Source of the DNA: Ferrigenium straubiae
GTDB lineage: Bacteria; Pseudomonadota; Gammaproteobacteria; Burkholderiales; Gallionellaceae
Reading direction: 5' to 3'
Length of the DNA: 64,000 bases
Assembly (NCBI GenBank): GCA_019449655.1
Contig: JAHQXD010000002.1
Span: 745,983-809,982 of the forward strand
Numbering within the stretch: position 1 is the first letter of the stretch; every line of letters starts with the position of its first letter. Of this stretch, positions 37,083 through 46,012 are shown piece by piece. Both the position numbers and the translations under genes were made by a program. The notes under the pieces are model-generated. The model did not search any database, was not told where the DNA came from, and was given only the letters and a program-made list of their open reading frames with translations.

Positions 37083-37230
37083 GCAAATCTCGAGGGTGTC
37101 GCCTATCTCTATATTGTGGGGTTTCGGCGTAGGCTAGCTCTGCATAGCCATTCGACTGGGCGCTCTTGCGAGTGCCAAGTCGCTGGTTAACGTGAGCGTA
37201 GCGAACGTTAAGCGCAGCGGCCGGAGCCAA

Positions 37231-37272
37231 AACCCGGCCATCCTCGAGCAATTGAAGAACGCAGTGCGTTGA
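37231..37272 (+). pseudogene. Orphan 3' end of acs
   Basis: The bases read [13 protein letters not shown] and a stop. The functional acs ends [13 protein letters not shown]. The two DNA versions differ at most third codon positions: the orphan has GC-rich codons like the rest of acs, whereas the current acs tail uses ata, ttg, gta and cat. The intervening 148 bases (37083-37230) hold no gene but include a ttaacgt...acgttaa inverted repeat. The orphan may be the original end of the gene displaced by an insertion. Confidence 0.8.
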
Positions 37273-37299
37273 TTAATTTGATTTAGCCGTTATTTTCGG

Positions 37300-37328
37300 T
37301 TGACCCGCTCGCCCTGCGCCGGTACCAT
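37300..37328 (+). promoter_or_regulatory. Sigma-70-like promoter for mltD
   Basis: TTGACC (37300-37305) and TACCAT (37323-37328) are 17 bases apart, 33 bases before the mltD start. Confidence 0.5.
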
Positions 37329-37361
37329 CGCGGAAATTTTGAGCCAACTGGAACTACGCAC

Positions 37362-38810
37362 GTGCCATTGATTCGACGGATTTTCTTTGCGCTGCTTGCC
37401 GTTTGCACTCTAGCCACCCCAGCCGTTCAAGCCGAAGAACAGCTCGCCCTGAGTACCTCTCCTGCCGCTACACCTGCTCCCCTGAAGCTTTCGACTGCCC
37501 GCAACATCGAACTGGAACTCATCTCGGACAGCGAACTGGCAGCGCGTGACCTCTGGGCGCGCATCCGCAACGGCTTCTCCATGCGCGATCTGGACAGCCC
37601 GTTGGTGGCAAGGCACGAGAAATGGTATGCCAGCCGCCCCGATTACGTGGCGCGCATGACTGAGCGTGCGCGCCGTTACCTTTATCACATCACGGTCGAA
37701 GTGGAACGGCGCGGCATGCCCAGCGAGATCGCGCTGCTGCCGATGATAGAAAGCGCCTTCAATCCCGGCGCCTATTCGACCAGCCGCGCCTCGGGCATCT
37801 GGCAGTTCATTCCTTCCACCGGCAAAAATTTTGGTATGCAGCAGAACTGGTGGTATGACGGTCGGCGCGATGTCATCAGCGCAACCAACGGCGCGCTCGA
37901 TTATCTGCAAAAACTGCATGACATGTTCGGCGACTGGGAATTGGCGCTGGCCGCCTACAACTGGGGCGAGGGCGCGGTGCAGCGCGCACAGGCGCGCAAC
38001 CGCAAGCGCAGGCTGCCGGTAAATTACACCAGCCTGAAAATGCCCAATGAGACGCGCAACTATGTGCCGAAACTGCTGGCCGTCAAGAACATCGTCGCCA
38101 ATCCCGCGAGCTTCGGGCTGGTGCTGGAGGATATTCCTGACAACCCCTATTTTGCCGCCGTCTCAACCACCAAGCACATCGACGTGAAGCTGGCCGCCCA
38201 ATTGGCTGACATCCCGATGGAAGAATTCGCCGCGCTCAATCCCGCGCATAACCGCCCGGTCATCCTGCAGGACAACAGCGATTTGATCCTGCTGCCGGTA
38301 GACGCAGTCGAAACCTTCCGCGCCAATCTGGAGAATTACGACAAACCGCTGGTCAGCTGGCAGGCCTACCAGCCGAAAAAAGGCGAACGGCTCGACCATC
38401 TTGCGCCGCGCTTCGGCCTTTCCGTGGAAACGCTCAAGTCGGTGAACGGGCTGTCGGGACGCGCCAAGGTCAGTACTGGCCAGACACTGCTGGTGCCGGT
38501 CAACGGCGAGGAAAGCGAAGCGGACGAAGAATTCGAGGCGTTCAACATGCATCTTTCTCCCACCGGCGATAGTGCCGTCAAGCACATCGTGCGCAAGGGC
38601 GATACGCTGGGTGGCATTGCGCGCCGTTATCACGTCAGCGTTGCCGGCCTGAAAGAGTGGAACAAGGGGGCATTGAAAATACTCAGGGTCGGCCAGGCCA
38701 TCAACGTCATGCAAGCGGCATCCCGCAAGCCTTCCAGCCGCCTGAGCAAGTCCGGGAACGGTGCGTTAAGGCGCGCAAGTGCCGTTTACAGCAGGCATCC
38801 TGGAACCTAG
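37362..38810 (+). CDS. mltD: Membrane-bound lytic murein transglycosylase D with LysM domains
   Basis: A 482-residue protein exported by an N-terminal signal (IFFALLAVCTLATPAVQAEE). The SLT domain (about 105-235) has the catalytic glutamate in LPMIESAFNPGAYS, then SGIWQFIPSTGKNFG and ALAAYNWGEGAVQRA. Two or more LysM modules follow, the clearest at about residues 330-375 and 410-455. It cleaves peptidoglycan with formation of 1,6-anhydro ends. There is no lipobox cysteine, unlike E. coli MltD. The start is GTG at 37362. It ends by overlapping the convergent yqjK-like gene by four bases. Confidence 0.93.
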   Translation: MPLIRRIFFALLAVCTLATPAVQAEEQLALSTSPAATPAPLKLSTARNIELELISDSELAARDLWARIRNGFSMRDLDSPLVARHEKWYASRPDYVARMTERARRYLYHITVEVERRGMPSEIALLPMIESAFNPGAYSTSRASGIWQFIPSTGKNFGMQQNWWYDGRRDVISATNGALDYLQKLHDMFGDWELALAAYNWGEGAVQRAQARNRKRRLPVNYTSLKMPNETRNYVPKLLAVKNIVANPASFGLVLEDIPDNPYFAAVSTTKHIDVKLAAQLADIPMEEFAALNPAHNRPVILQDNSDLILLPVDAVETFRANLENYDKPLVSWQAYQPKKGERLDHLAPRFGLSVETLKSVNGLSGRAKVSTGQTLLVPVNGEESEADEEFEAFNMHLSPTGDSAVKHIVRKGDTLGGIARRYHVSVAGLKEWNKGALKILRVGQAINVMQAASRKPSSRLSKSGNGALRRASAVYSRHPGT

Positions 38811-39106
38811 TTTCGCGGCGAAAGTTTTTCAGAGAGCGCGGCGAGGAAGCGGTATCCCTTCCATATCCGCCATCCACCCTTCACCAGACCAAGCACACCG
38901 CGCCGGCGAATCACAACCAGCGCGGCCACGTCGGCGACCAGCACGGGGTGGGAACGCAGAAAACGCACGACTGCCAATCCCTGATCCGCCAGCGCCAGCG
39001 GGGCTTGCCAGCGTGCGCCAACTCCGGCTACCTGTTCGCGCTGCGTGGCGATTCTTGCCAGCAGTTCGCCGCGACGCTGCATTACCGCAGACATTTGTTT
39101 ATTCAT
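38807..39106 (-). CDS. YqjK-like protein
   Basis: A 99-residue basic protein, MNKQMSAVMQRRGELLARIA, with a hydrophobic patch (VLVADVAALVVIRRRG). It corresponds to the YqjK-like family that follows YqjE in many proteobacteria. Its start overlaps the end of the yqjE-like gene by eight bases, so the three-gene set is coupled. The function is unknown. Confidence 0.75.
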   Translation of the reverse strand: MNKQMSAVMQRRGELLARIATQREQVAGVGARWQAPLALADQGLAVVRFLRSHPVLVADVAALVVIRRRGVLGLVKGGWRIWKGYRFLAALSEKLSPRN

Positions 39107-39482
39107 GGCCGGTTTCCAGTCGTTCGCGGTCTTTGGATAATTCGGCCAGGCTGGCGGAAAACAGGCGGGATTTTGCCTGGGCCTTGCTGCGCAGCAACAT
39201 CGCCATCAGCGAGCCCAGTGCAAAAAAAACAGCACTCAACACACCAAGCGCTGCGAGGCGGTGATCGTCCCAGAACAGCACCACGACGAACATTGTGAGC
39301 AGCAATATGCCCATGCCGAAACAGAATAGTGCAGCCGAAGCAAAAAAGAGCATTTGCGTTAAACGCAGACGCTCTTCCTGTAGTTCATTCGCCAGCAGCT
39401 CAAGCCGCGTCGAAACGATGGAGGTCAGTGTGGACAGTAGCCGCTTGACCGACCCCATCAGGCCGGGGCTTGTTTCCGGCAT
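39099..39482 (-). CDS. YqjE/holin-superfamily-III membrane protein
   Basis: A 127-residue protein with two adjacent membrane segments (MLFFASAALFCFGMGILLLT and LAALGVLSAVFFALGSLMAM) framed by charged helices. This matches the YqjE phage-holin-like family of the proteobacterial inner membrane. It stands between yqjD-like and yqjK-like genes. Despite the family name there is no evidence of lytic function. Confidence 0.82.
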   Translation of the reverse strand: MPETSPGLMGSVKRLLSTLTSIVSTRLELLANELQEERLRLTQMLFFASAALFCFGMGILLLTMFVVVLFWDDHRLAALGVLSAVFFALGSLMAMLLRSKAQAKSRLFSASLAELSKDRERLETGHE

Positions 39483-39485
39483 CGC

Positions 39486-39812
39486 TTAACGGCTACGTGA
39501 GATCAGCATGCCGATGATCAGCCCGGCTCCGGCAGCGATGCCGACGGATTTCCACGGATTTTCATGTACATATTCATCGGTCGCCTTAGCCGCCTGCCTG
39601 GTTTTTGCAACCACGGCCTCCTCTGCTGCCATGAGGCGCCCCTTGGCATGGGACAGGCTCTCCTGGATGCGCTCGCGCGCCGAGGACACCTTCTCGCCCG
39701 CTTGGCCGGCGGTTGCACGCAGCAGTTCTTCCGCATCCGCTACCACCACGCGCAAATCCTGCATGAGCTTCTCCTTGCTGACTTCGTTTTCCATGCTTGC
39801 TTGTCTGTTCAT
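39486..39812 (-). CDS. YqjD/ElaB (DUF883) ribosome-associated membrane protein
   Basis: A 108-residue protein: long amphipathic helix (LMQDLRVVVADAEELLRATA, then AGEKVSSARERIQESL), followed by ENPWKSVGIAAGAGLIIGML and basic ISRSR. This is the standard DUF883 layout with a C-terminal membrane anchor; E. coli members bind ribosomes in stationary phase. The start at 39812 follows AAAGGAG. It leads yqjD-yqjE-yqjK. Confidence 0.88.
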   Translation of the reverse strand: MNRQASMENEVSKEKLMQDLRVVVADAEELLRATAGQAGEKVSSARERIQESLSHAKGRLMAAEEAVVAKTRQAAKATDEYVHENPWKSVGIAAGAGLIIGMLISRSR

Positions 39813-39978
39813 TATTCGCTCCTTTGGATGGATAAAGAACTGCAATAGGTTAACGCTCAACTGTCCGAGGACTACCGGATACTCCGACGCCTTTGTAATC
39901 CTAAAACTCACGGGCGTCAATCCGGACTATTCCCTATTCAGGCTATCGCCCTACTGGTGAGGGGCAATTGGCCGGGAA

Positions 39979-41820
39979 TCAGCCCCTTCCCTTGCTGTCG
40001 ATACGCGGCACGGCGGACAACAGGGTTTGTGTGTAAGGATGGTTGGGCGCGCGCAATACCTCTTCCGCAGTGCCGCGTTCGACAATGCGCCCCTGGTACA
40101 TCACGCACACTTCATGCGCGAGGTATTCCACCACCGCGAGGTTGTGCGTGATGAACAGGTAACTCAGGTTCAATTCCCGTTGCAGCGCTTTCAGCAGGTT
40201 CAGGATTTGCGCTTGCACCGATACATCCAGCGCGCTGGTCGGTTCGTCGCAGATCAGCAGTTGCGGCGATACGGCCAGCGCGCGTGCGATCGCGATGCGT
40301 TGTCGCTGCCCGCCGGAGAACTCATGCGGATAGCGCCACTTGGCGTTGTGCGCCAGGCCGACCTGGTCGAGCAGGGTGTCGATATGCGTCTGGCGCGCCG
40401 CGCTGTCGCCTCCGATGCTCAGTGCGGCCATGCCCTCTTCGAGAATTTCCGCGACGCGCATCTTCGGGTTCAGCGAGGCGTAAGGATCCTGGAACACCAT
40501 CTGCATCGCCGCACGCCGCGCGCGCAATTCGCGCCCCACAAGTCCGGTCAGCTCGCGCCCGGCAAACTGCACGCTGCCCGCCGTGGGCGGAATCAATTGC
40601 AGCACGGCCTTGCCCAGCGTGGTCTTGCCGCAGCCGGATTCGCCGACCAGCGCCAGCGTGCGCCCCTGTGGAATCGCCAGCGACACGCCGTCTACCGCCT
40701 TCACCTGCCCGACTGCGCGCTGCAGGATGCCTTTGCGGATGGGGAAATAGACTTGCAGGTTTTCGACCTGCAAGAGAGAAGGGGTAGAGCCGTGAAGGGA
40801 GAAGGGGGAAGAGGGAAGGGTAGATGGCGCTTCTGGTTTTTCCCCTTCTCCCTTCTCTCTTTTCCCTTCTCCATAAAGATGGCACCTCACCCCCTGTCCA
40901 TCCCCAACCGCAGTCCAGCCCGGTGTCTGTTCGCTGCACAACGTCCACGCCTTGTTGCAGCGCGGTGCAAAGCGGCAGCCCTGCGAGATGCTGCCCGGCG
41001 GGGGTACGCTGCCGGGAATGGCGGCCAGCGCTTCTCCGCGCCGCGCCGCATCGGGCAGGGCGGCGAACAATTGTTGTGTGTAGGGATGCAGCGGCTGGGC
41101 AAACAACTGCGCGCGGCTGGCCTGCTCGACGATCTGCCCGGCATACATCACCCCGACCCGGTGCGCCATTTCCGCCACCACGCCGAGATCGTGGGTGATC
41201 AGCAGCAGCGACATGCCGCAGGCGTCCTGTGTGTCGCGCAGCAGTTGCAGCACCTGCGCCTGAATCGTCACGTCCAGCGCGGTGGTCGGCTCGTCGGCAA
41301 TCAGCAGTTTTGGCTGTCCGGCCAGCGCCATCGCGATCATCACGCGCTGTTTCATCCCGCCGGAAAACTGGAAGGGATATTCGTGCAAACGGCGCGGAGC
41401 ATCGGGGATGCCGACCTGTTGCAGCAGGTCGATGCAGCGTGCCTCTGCCGCCGCGCCATGCAGATTCTGATGCAGAGCCAGCGCCTCGGCGATCTGCTGC
41501 CCGACTGCCAGCACCGGGTTCAGGCTTAAGCCTGGCTCCTGGAAAATCATCGCCATCGTGCCGCCGCGTACCTCGCGCATTTCGCGCTCGCGCAGTTGCG
41601 TCAGTTCGACGCCATCGAGCTGCACCGAACCGCCCGCATGCGCCACGCCATCCGGCAACAGGCGCAGCAGCGACAGCGCGGTCATGGACTTGCCGCAGCC
41701 CGATTCGCCGAGCAGCGCAAAGGTTTCGCCCGCAGCAATCTTGAACGAGATGCCGTCCACGATGCGCGCACCGTTGCGTAGTTGAGTCACCAAGCCGGAG
41801 ACGCTGAGGATATCGCCCAT
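39979..41820 (-). CDS. Fused peptide ABC transporter ATPase (YejF/DppDF-like), with repeat in linker
   Basis: A 613-residue protein with two complete ABC ATPase domains. Both have Walker A GESGCGKS. The signatures are FSGGMKQRVMIAMAL in the first and FSGGQRQRIAIARAL in the second, and each half has an oligopeptide-transporter C-terminal extension (CRFAPRCNKAW in the first). The linker between halves contains a repeat-derived stretch, EGKREKGEGEKPEAPSTLPS, from a gagaaggg-type inverted repeat. ATG 41820 overlaps the permease stop (TAATG). It powers uptake of peptides or similar solutes, together with the two permeases upstream. Confidence 0.92.
   Translation of the reverse strand: MGDILSVSGLVTQLRNGARIVDGISFKIAAGETFALLGESGCGKSMTALSLLRLLPDGVAHAGGSVQLDGVELTQLREREMREVRGGTMAMIFQEPGLSLNPVLAVGQQIAEALALHQNLHGAAAEARCIDLLQQVGIPDAPRRLHEYPFQFSGGMKQRVMIAMALAGQPKLLIADEPTTALDVTIQAQVLQLLRDTQDACGMSLLLITHDLGVVAEMAHRVGVMYAGQIVEQASRAQLFAQPLHPYTQQLFAALPDAARRGEALAAIPGSVPPPGSISQGCRFAPRCNKAWTLCSEQTPGWTAVGDGQGVRCHLYGEGKREKGEGEKPEAPSTLPSSPFSLHGSTPSLLQVENLQVYFPIRKGILQRAVGQVKAVDGVSLAIPQGRTLALVGESGCGKTTLGKAVLQLIPPTAGSVQFAGRELTGLVGRELRARRAAMQMVFQDPYASLNPKMRVAEILEEGMAALSIGGDSAARQTHIDTLLDQVGLAHNAKWRYPHEFSGGQRQRIAIARALAVSPQLLICDEPTSALDVSVQAQILNLLKALQRELNLSYLFITHNLAVVEYLAHEVCVMYQGRIVERGTAEEVLRAPNHPYTQTLLSAVPRIDSKGRG
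40773..40873. repeat. gagaaggg inverted repeat in the ABC linker
   Basis: gaagggagaagggg at 40794-40807 is the exact reverse complement of 40842-40855. It is in frame and encodes charged, disordered residues between the two ATPase domains. Confidence 0.8.
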
Positions 41821-43187
41821 TACGCCGCAGCCTCCGTCCGGCTCAGGCGCGGGTCGAACGCGTCGCGCACCGCGTCGGCAAACAGGTTGGCTGCGAGCAC
41901 CAGCACCAGCATGAAGCCGAAGGCTGCCGTCAGCGCCCACCACACCATCGGTTCGCGCGCCATTTCCAGCCGCGCGGCGTTGATCATCGTGCCGAAGCTG
42001 ATCATCGACGGATCGACGCCGACGCCGACATAGGATAGCACCGCCTCGGCCAGCACCAGCGCGCTGAAATCCATCACCAGCGCGATCAGCACAATATGCA
42101 TCACGTTCGGCACGATGTGGCGCATGAGGATGCGCATGGAAGATACGCCGAAGGACTGCGCCGCCTGGATGTATTCCAGCTCACGCAGCTTGAGCGTCTC
42201 GCCGCGCAGCAGGCGGCATAGCCCGGTCCAGCTCGTGACGCCGAGGATCAGGCACAGGAACACCAAGCGCAGGTCGGCACGCGACGCGGAGGTATCGAAC
42301 CACTCCGGGTGAGTGTCGATGGTGACCTGCATCATCAGCACCGCCGCCGCGATCAGCAGCACGCTCGGAATCGAACTCAGCACGGTGTAGACATACTGGA
42401 TGACGTCGTCCACCCAGCCGCGGAAATAGCCTGCTGCGATGCCGAGCAGCAGCGCCAGCGGCAGCGTGACCAGCGTGGTCACCGTGCCGATGATCAGCCC
42501 GGTGCGGATGCTCTTCAGCGACAGGTAGAGCACATCCTGTCCGACTTTGTCGGTACCGAGCACGTGGTAGGCGGAGGCCAAGCTGACAACGGTGCCGACC
42601 AGGGTGGCGAGAATCAGCGTTGCGACCAGCATGGGGCGCAGCGGCAAGCCGCGTTGCGCCAGCCATCGCCGGCCGGTCAGCGCAATCAGCAGCCCCGCCA
42701 GAAACCCGCCCAGCGCACCCAGCAGGGCGCGCTTCAGCATGTTGCCGCCGCGCTGCGCTGCATCGGCCAGGTGTGCGCCGCCGTATTTCAGGCGCGGATA
42801 GTCGCGCAGCACGTTGCCCTGTGCGTCAGTCACGCTCTCCTTGGCATGCAGCGTCAGCGCGAAAGGCGCGGAATAGGTCTTTTCGGTCCGCGTGCGCAGT
42901 GGCTCGACCAGCTTGTCGAACACGCTCAGTACCTCCGGCGAATACACTTTCTCGCCGCCATTGCTTTGCGGCAGCGCGGCACGGTAATGCAGGGTATCCA
43001 GCAATCCGACCAGCAGGAATAGCGACAGCACCAGCAGCGACACCATCGCCGTGGCACTTTGTGCGACGCGCCGCCACGGCAGCAGCAGATGCTCGCGTCG
43101 GCGCACATACCAGGCCGTCGCGATACCCGCTGCCAGCAGCAGGAATACCAGCGCGTCGCTCCATAGGATGACCGGTATGAAGCTCAT
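41820..43187 (-). CDS. Peptide-type ABC permease (YejE/DppC-like)
   Basis: A 455-residue inner-membrane protein with an N-terminal helix, a long periplasmic loop (about 75-150) and the five-helix BPD transport core. LRELEYIQAAQSFGVSSMRI is the EAA loop that docks to the ATPase. FDPRLSRTE near the end is typical of this subfamily. It overlaps the upstream permease gene (ATGA) and the ATPase gene, so all three are one message. The large periplasmic insertion points to the YejE group. Confidence 0.92.
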   Translation of the reverse strand: MSFIPVILWSDALVFLLLAAGIATAWYVRRREHLLLPWRRVAQSATAMVSLLVLSLFLLVGLLDTLHYRAALPQSNGGEKVYSPEVLSVFDKLVEPLRTRTEKTYSAPFALTLHAKESVTDAQGNVLRDYPRLKYGGAHLADAAQRGGNMLKRALLGALGGFLAGLLIALTGRRWLAQRGLPLRPMLVATLILATLVGTVVSLASAYHVLGTDKVGQDVLYLSLKSIRTGLIIGTVTTLVTLPLALLLGIAAGYFRGWVDDVIQYVYTVLSSIPSVLLIAAAVLMMQVTIDTHPEWFDTSASRADLRLVFLCLILGVTSWTGLCRLLRGETLKLRELEYIQAAQSFGVSSMRILMRHIVPNVMHIVLIALVMDFSALVLAEAVLSYVGVGVDPSMISFGTMINAARLEMAREPMVWWALTAAFGFMLVLVLAANLFADAVRDAFDPRLSRTEAAA

Positions 43188-44161
43188 TGCAATCTCACCC
43201 TCGGATCAACTATGGTGTAGGAAATGTCGGTGAGGATCAGCCCCGCGATATACAGCGCCGAGCCGAGGAATACCATTGCGCGCACTACGGAAAAATCCTG
43301 CGCGTTGATCGCGTCGATGGTGTAGCTGCCGAGGCCGGGAATGCCGAAGAACGATTCGGTGAGCAGGCTGCCCATGAACAGCAGCGGGATCACCACGACC
43401 ACGCCGGTGAGGATCGGGATCATCGCGTTCTTCAGTACATGGCGGAACAGCACGCGCAGCTCGGATAGGCCCTTGGCACGCGCGGTGCGCACGTAGTCCT
43501 TACCGATTTCTTCGAGGAAGATGGTGCGGTACCAGCGGCTGCTGGAGCCGATGCCGCTGACCACGCCGATGAGGATGGGTAGCACCACGAACTTGAAGCT
43601 GTCGGCTCCGCCCGCATAGCCGGAAATCGGTACGAGGTGCCAGAGCTTGCTCACGACGAACTGCCCGCCGATGATATAGAACAGGCCGGAGATGGACATC
43701 AGCAGTACGCACAGCGACACGCCCGCGATGTCCAGCGCGGTGGCGCGGAACAGCGTCATCAGCAGCGCAAAACTGACATAGACGACGAGCCCGATGAGGA
43801 AGGTCGGCAGCGCGATCGCCAGGCTCGGCATCATGCGTGTCTGGATTTCCCGTGAAATGCTGCGCCCGTCGTCGGAGTAACCGAAGTCGAAGGCGAACAT
43901 GCTGGCGGACTTCTGCCAGAAAATCGTGTCGGTGGCTTTGCCCGCGCCGCTCGCGGTGCTATTCAGGAACAGCGGCTTGTCGTAACCGCGCTGTTGCTTC
44001 CATTTTTCGATCGCCTCGGGTGTGACGCGCTTGATCCCGAGTTGCATGCGCGCCATGTCGTCCGGGGTGTTCACCACGAAGAACAGCGCAAAGGTGAGCA
44101 GGTTTACCCCGATCAGGATCGGCACGGCATACAGGATGCGGCGCAGCAGGTAGGCAAGCAT
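43184..44161 (-). CDS. Peptide-type ABC permease (YejB/DppB-like)
   Basis: A 325-residue permease starting MLAYLLRRILYAVPILIGVN, as usual for OppB/DppB proteins. It has the EAA loop YVRTARAKGLSELRVLFRHV and the LTESFFGIPGLGSYTIDAIN signature. It is the first gene of the leftward operon. No solute-binding protein gene is present in this window, so it must be encoded elsewhere or the substrate is captured differently. Confidence 0.92.
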   Translation of the reverse strand: MLAYLLRRILYAVPILIGVNLLTFALFFVVNTPDDMARMQLGIKRVTPEAIEKWKQQRGYDKPLFLNSTASGAGKATDTIFWQKSASMFAFDFGYSDDGRSISREIQTRMMPSLAIALPTFLIGLVVYVSFALLMTLFRATALDIAGVSLCVLLMSISGLFYIIGGQFVVSKLWHLVPISGYAGGADSFKFVVLPILIGVVSGIGSSSRWYRTIFLEEIGKDYVRTARAKGLSELRVLFRHVLKNAMIPILTGVVVVIPLLFMGSLLTESFFGIPGLGSYTIDAINAQDFSVVRAMVFLGSALYIAGLILTDISYTIVDPRVRLQ

Positions 44162-44235
44162 CGGGTTTCTATGGGCGGGTGGGTAACGGTTGCGCGAATT
44201 ATAGGGCAATATCCCGTTAAAAGCCGGTATCAAGG

Positions 44236-44264
44236 TTGACCAAAATGCCGCCAACCTTTATCTT
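44236..44264 (+). promoter_or_regulatory. Sigma-70-like promoter for the ilvB operon
   Basis: TTGACC (44236-44241) and TATCTT (44259-44264) are 17 bases apart, about 40 bases before the ilvB start. No leader peptide or attenuator is seen here, in contrast with leuA. Confidence 0.6.
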
Positions 44265-44302
44265 ACGCGGTTCTTTTTGGCTTAAATCTCAGGGTGTTTG
44301 TG

Positions 44303-46012
44303 ATGGAGTTGACCGGCGCGGAGATACTTATCCGCTGTTTGCAGGAGGAGCAGGTCGAATATGTGTTTGGCTATCCCGGCGGGGCGGTGTTGTTCATTTA
44401 TGACGAGCTGTTCAAGCAGGACAAGGTCAAGCATGTGCTGGTGCGCCACGAGCAGGCTGCGGTGCACGCGGCCGACGGCTATGCGCGCTCTTCCGATAAG
44501 GTGGGCGTGGCGCTCGTCACCTCCGGGCCGGGGCTGACCAATGCCGTGACCGGTATCGCCACTGCCTACATGGATTCCACGCCGATGGTCGTCATCAGCG
44601 GCCAGGTTCCGACCGGCGCGATCGGCGAGGATGCCTTCCAGGAAGTCGATGCGGTGGGCATCACCCGTCCCTGCGTGAAGCACAACTTCCTGGTCAAGGA
44701 CGTGAAGGACATCGCCTCGACCATCAAGAAGGCGTTTTACCTCGCCAAGTCGGGGCGTCCCGGCCCGGTGCTGGTGGATATCCCCAAGGATGTGTCCAAC
44801 CACAGGACCACCTTTGAATACCCGGCCAGCGTAAACATCCGCTCCTATCATCCGGCAGGGAAGGGCGACAGCGGCCAGATCAGGCACGCCGCGCAGATGC
44901 TGCTGGAAGCCAAGCGCCCGATGATCTATGCGGGCGGCGGCGTGGTGCTGTCCGATGCCTCCGCGCAACTAACCGACCTGGTGCGCTTGCTGGACTTCCC
45001 ATGTACCAACACGCTGATGGGACTCGGCGGTTTCCCGGCCAGCGACAAGCACTTCGTCGGCATGCTTGGCATGCACGGCACCTATGAAGCGAACATGGCG
45101 ATGCAGCATTGCGACGTGCTGCTGGCGGTCGGCGCGCGCTTCGACGACCGCGTGATCGGCAACGTCGAACACTTTGCCGAAGTGCCGCGCAAGATCATCC
45201 ACATCGACATCGATCCCTCCTCGATCGCCAAGCGCGTCAAGGTGGATCTGCCCATCGTCGGCGATGTGAAGCTGGTGCTCGATGAGTTGCTGGATGTGCT
45301 GCGCGGCAGCAGGCAAAAAACCGATGCCGCGGCTGTTGCCGCGTGGTGGAAGCAGGTGGACGAATGGCGCGCCGTGGGCGGCAGAATGCGCTACAAGAAT
45401 TCCACCGAAATCATCAAGCCGCAATTCGTCATCGAGAAGCTGCATGAGATTACCGGCGGTGATGCGTTCATTACAACCGACGTCGGGCAGCACCAGATGT
45501 GGACGGCGCAGTATTATAAGTTCGACAAGCCGCGCCACTGGGTCACTTCCGGCGGCCTGGGCACGATGGGTTTCGGCCTGCCGGCGGCGATGGGCGTGCA
45601 GATGGTCAACCCCGGCGCGACGGTGGCCTGCGTGACGGGCGAGGGCAGCATCCAGATGAACATCCAGGAACTGTCCACCTGCAAGCAATTCCACCTGCCA
45701 ATCAAGATTATCGCGCTCAATAACGGCTATCTGGGCATGGTGCGGCAGTGGCAGGAGTTTTTCCACGGCAACCGCTATTCCGAGACCTACATGAATGCAC
45801 TGCCGGATTTCGTCAAACTGGCCGAGGCGTACGGCCATGTCGGGATGCGCATCGAGAAGCCCGCTGACGTCGAACCGGCGCTGAAAGAAGCCTTCGCGCG
45901 CAAGCACGACCTGGTGTTCATGGATTTCCGCACCGATCCGACGGAAAACGTCTACCCGATGGTTCCCGGCGGCCGGGGCTTGTCGGAGATCATCCTGGCG
46001 GAGGAACTGTAA
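44303..46012 (+). CDS. ilvB: Acetolactate synthase large subunit
   Basis: A 569-residue ThDP enzyme that condenses pyruvate to acetolactate (or makes acetohydroxybutyrate), the first common step in branched-chain amino acid synthesis. The catalytic glutamate is in VRHEQAAVHAADGYAR. The C-terminal ThDP motif runs from GEGSIQMN to NNGYLGMV. ATG 44303 is preferred to GTG 44294. It overlaps ilvH by one base (TAATG), and the two subunits form the holoenzyme. Confidence 0.96.
   Translation: MELTGAEILIRCLQEEQVEYVFGYPGGAVLFIYDELFKQDKVKHVLVRHEQAAVHAADGYARSSDKVGVALVTSGPGLTNAVTGIATAYMDSTPMVVISGQVPTGAIGEDAFQEVDAVGITRPCVKHNFLVKDVKDIASTIKKAFYLAKSGRPGPVLVDIPKDVSNHRTTFEYPASVNIRSYHPAGKGDSGQIRHAAQMLLEAKRPMIYAGGGVVLSDASAQLTDLVRLLDFPCTNTLMGLGGFPASDKHFVGMLGMHGTYEANMAMQHCDVLLAVGARFDDRVIGNVEHFAEVPRKIIHIDIDPSSIAKRVKVDLPIVGDVKLVLDELLDVLRGSRQKTDAAAVAAWWKQVDEWRAVGGRMRYKNSTEIIKPQFVIEKLHEITGGDAFITTDVGQHQMWTAQYYKFDKPRHWVTSGGLGTMGFGLPAAMGVQMVNPGATVACVTGEGSIQMNIQELSTCKQFHLPIKIIALNNGYLGMVRQWQEFFHGNRYSETYMNALPDFVKLAEAYGHVGMRIEKPADVEPALKEAFARKHDLVFMDFRTDPTENVYPMVPGGRGLSEIILAEEL

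Noticed and set aside
39099..39482. Prophage holin
   Set aside because: The family name contains holin, but the gene lies in the common chromosomal yqjD-yqjE-yqjK set and no phage genes are near.
44162..44302. Leader peptide/attenuator before ilvB
   Set aside because: No short Ile/Val/Leu-rich ORF or terminator was found, only a plausible promoter.
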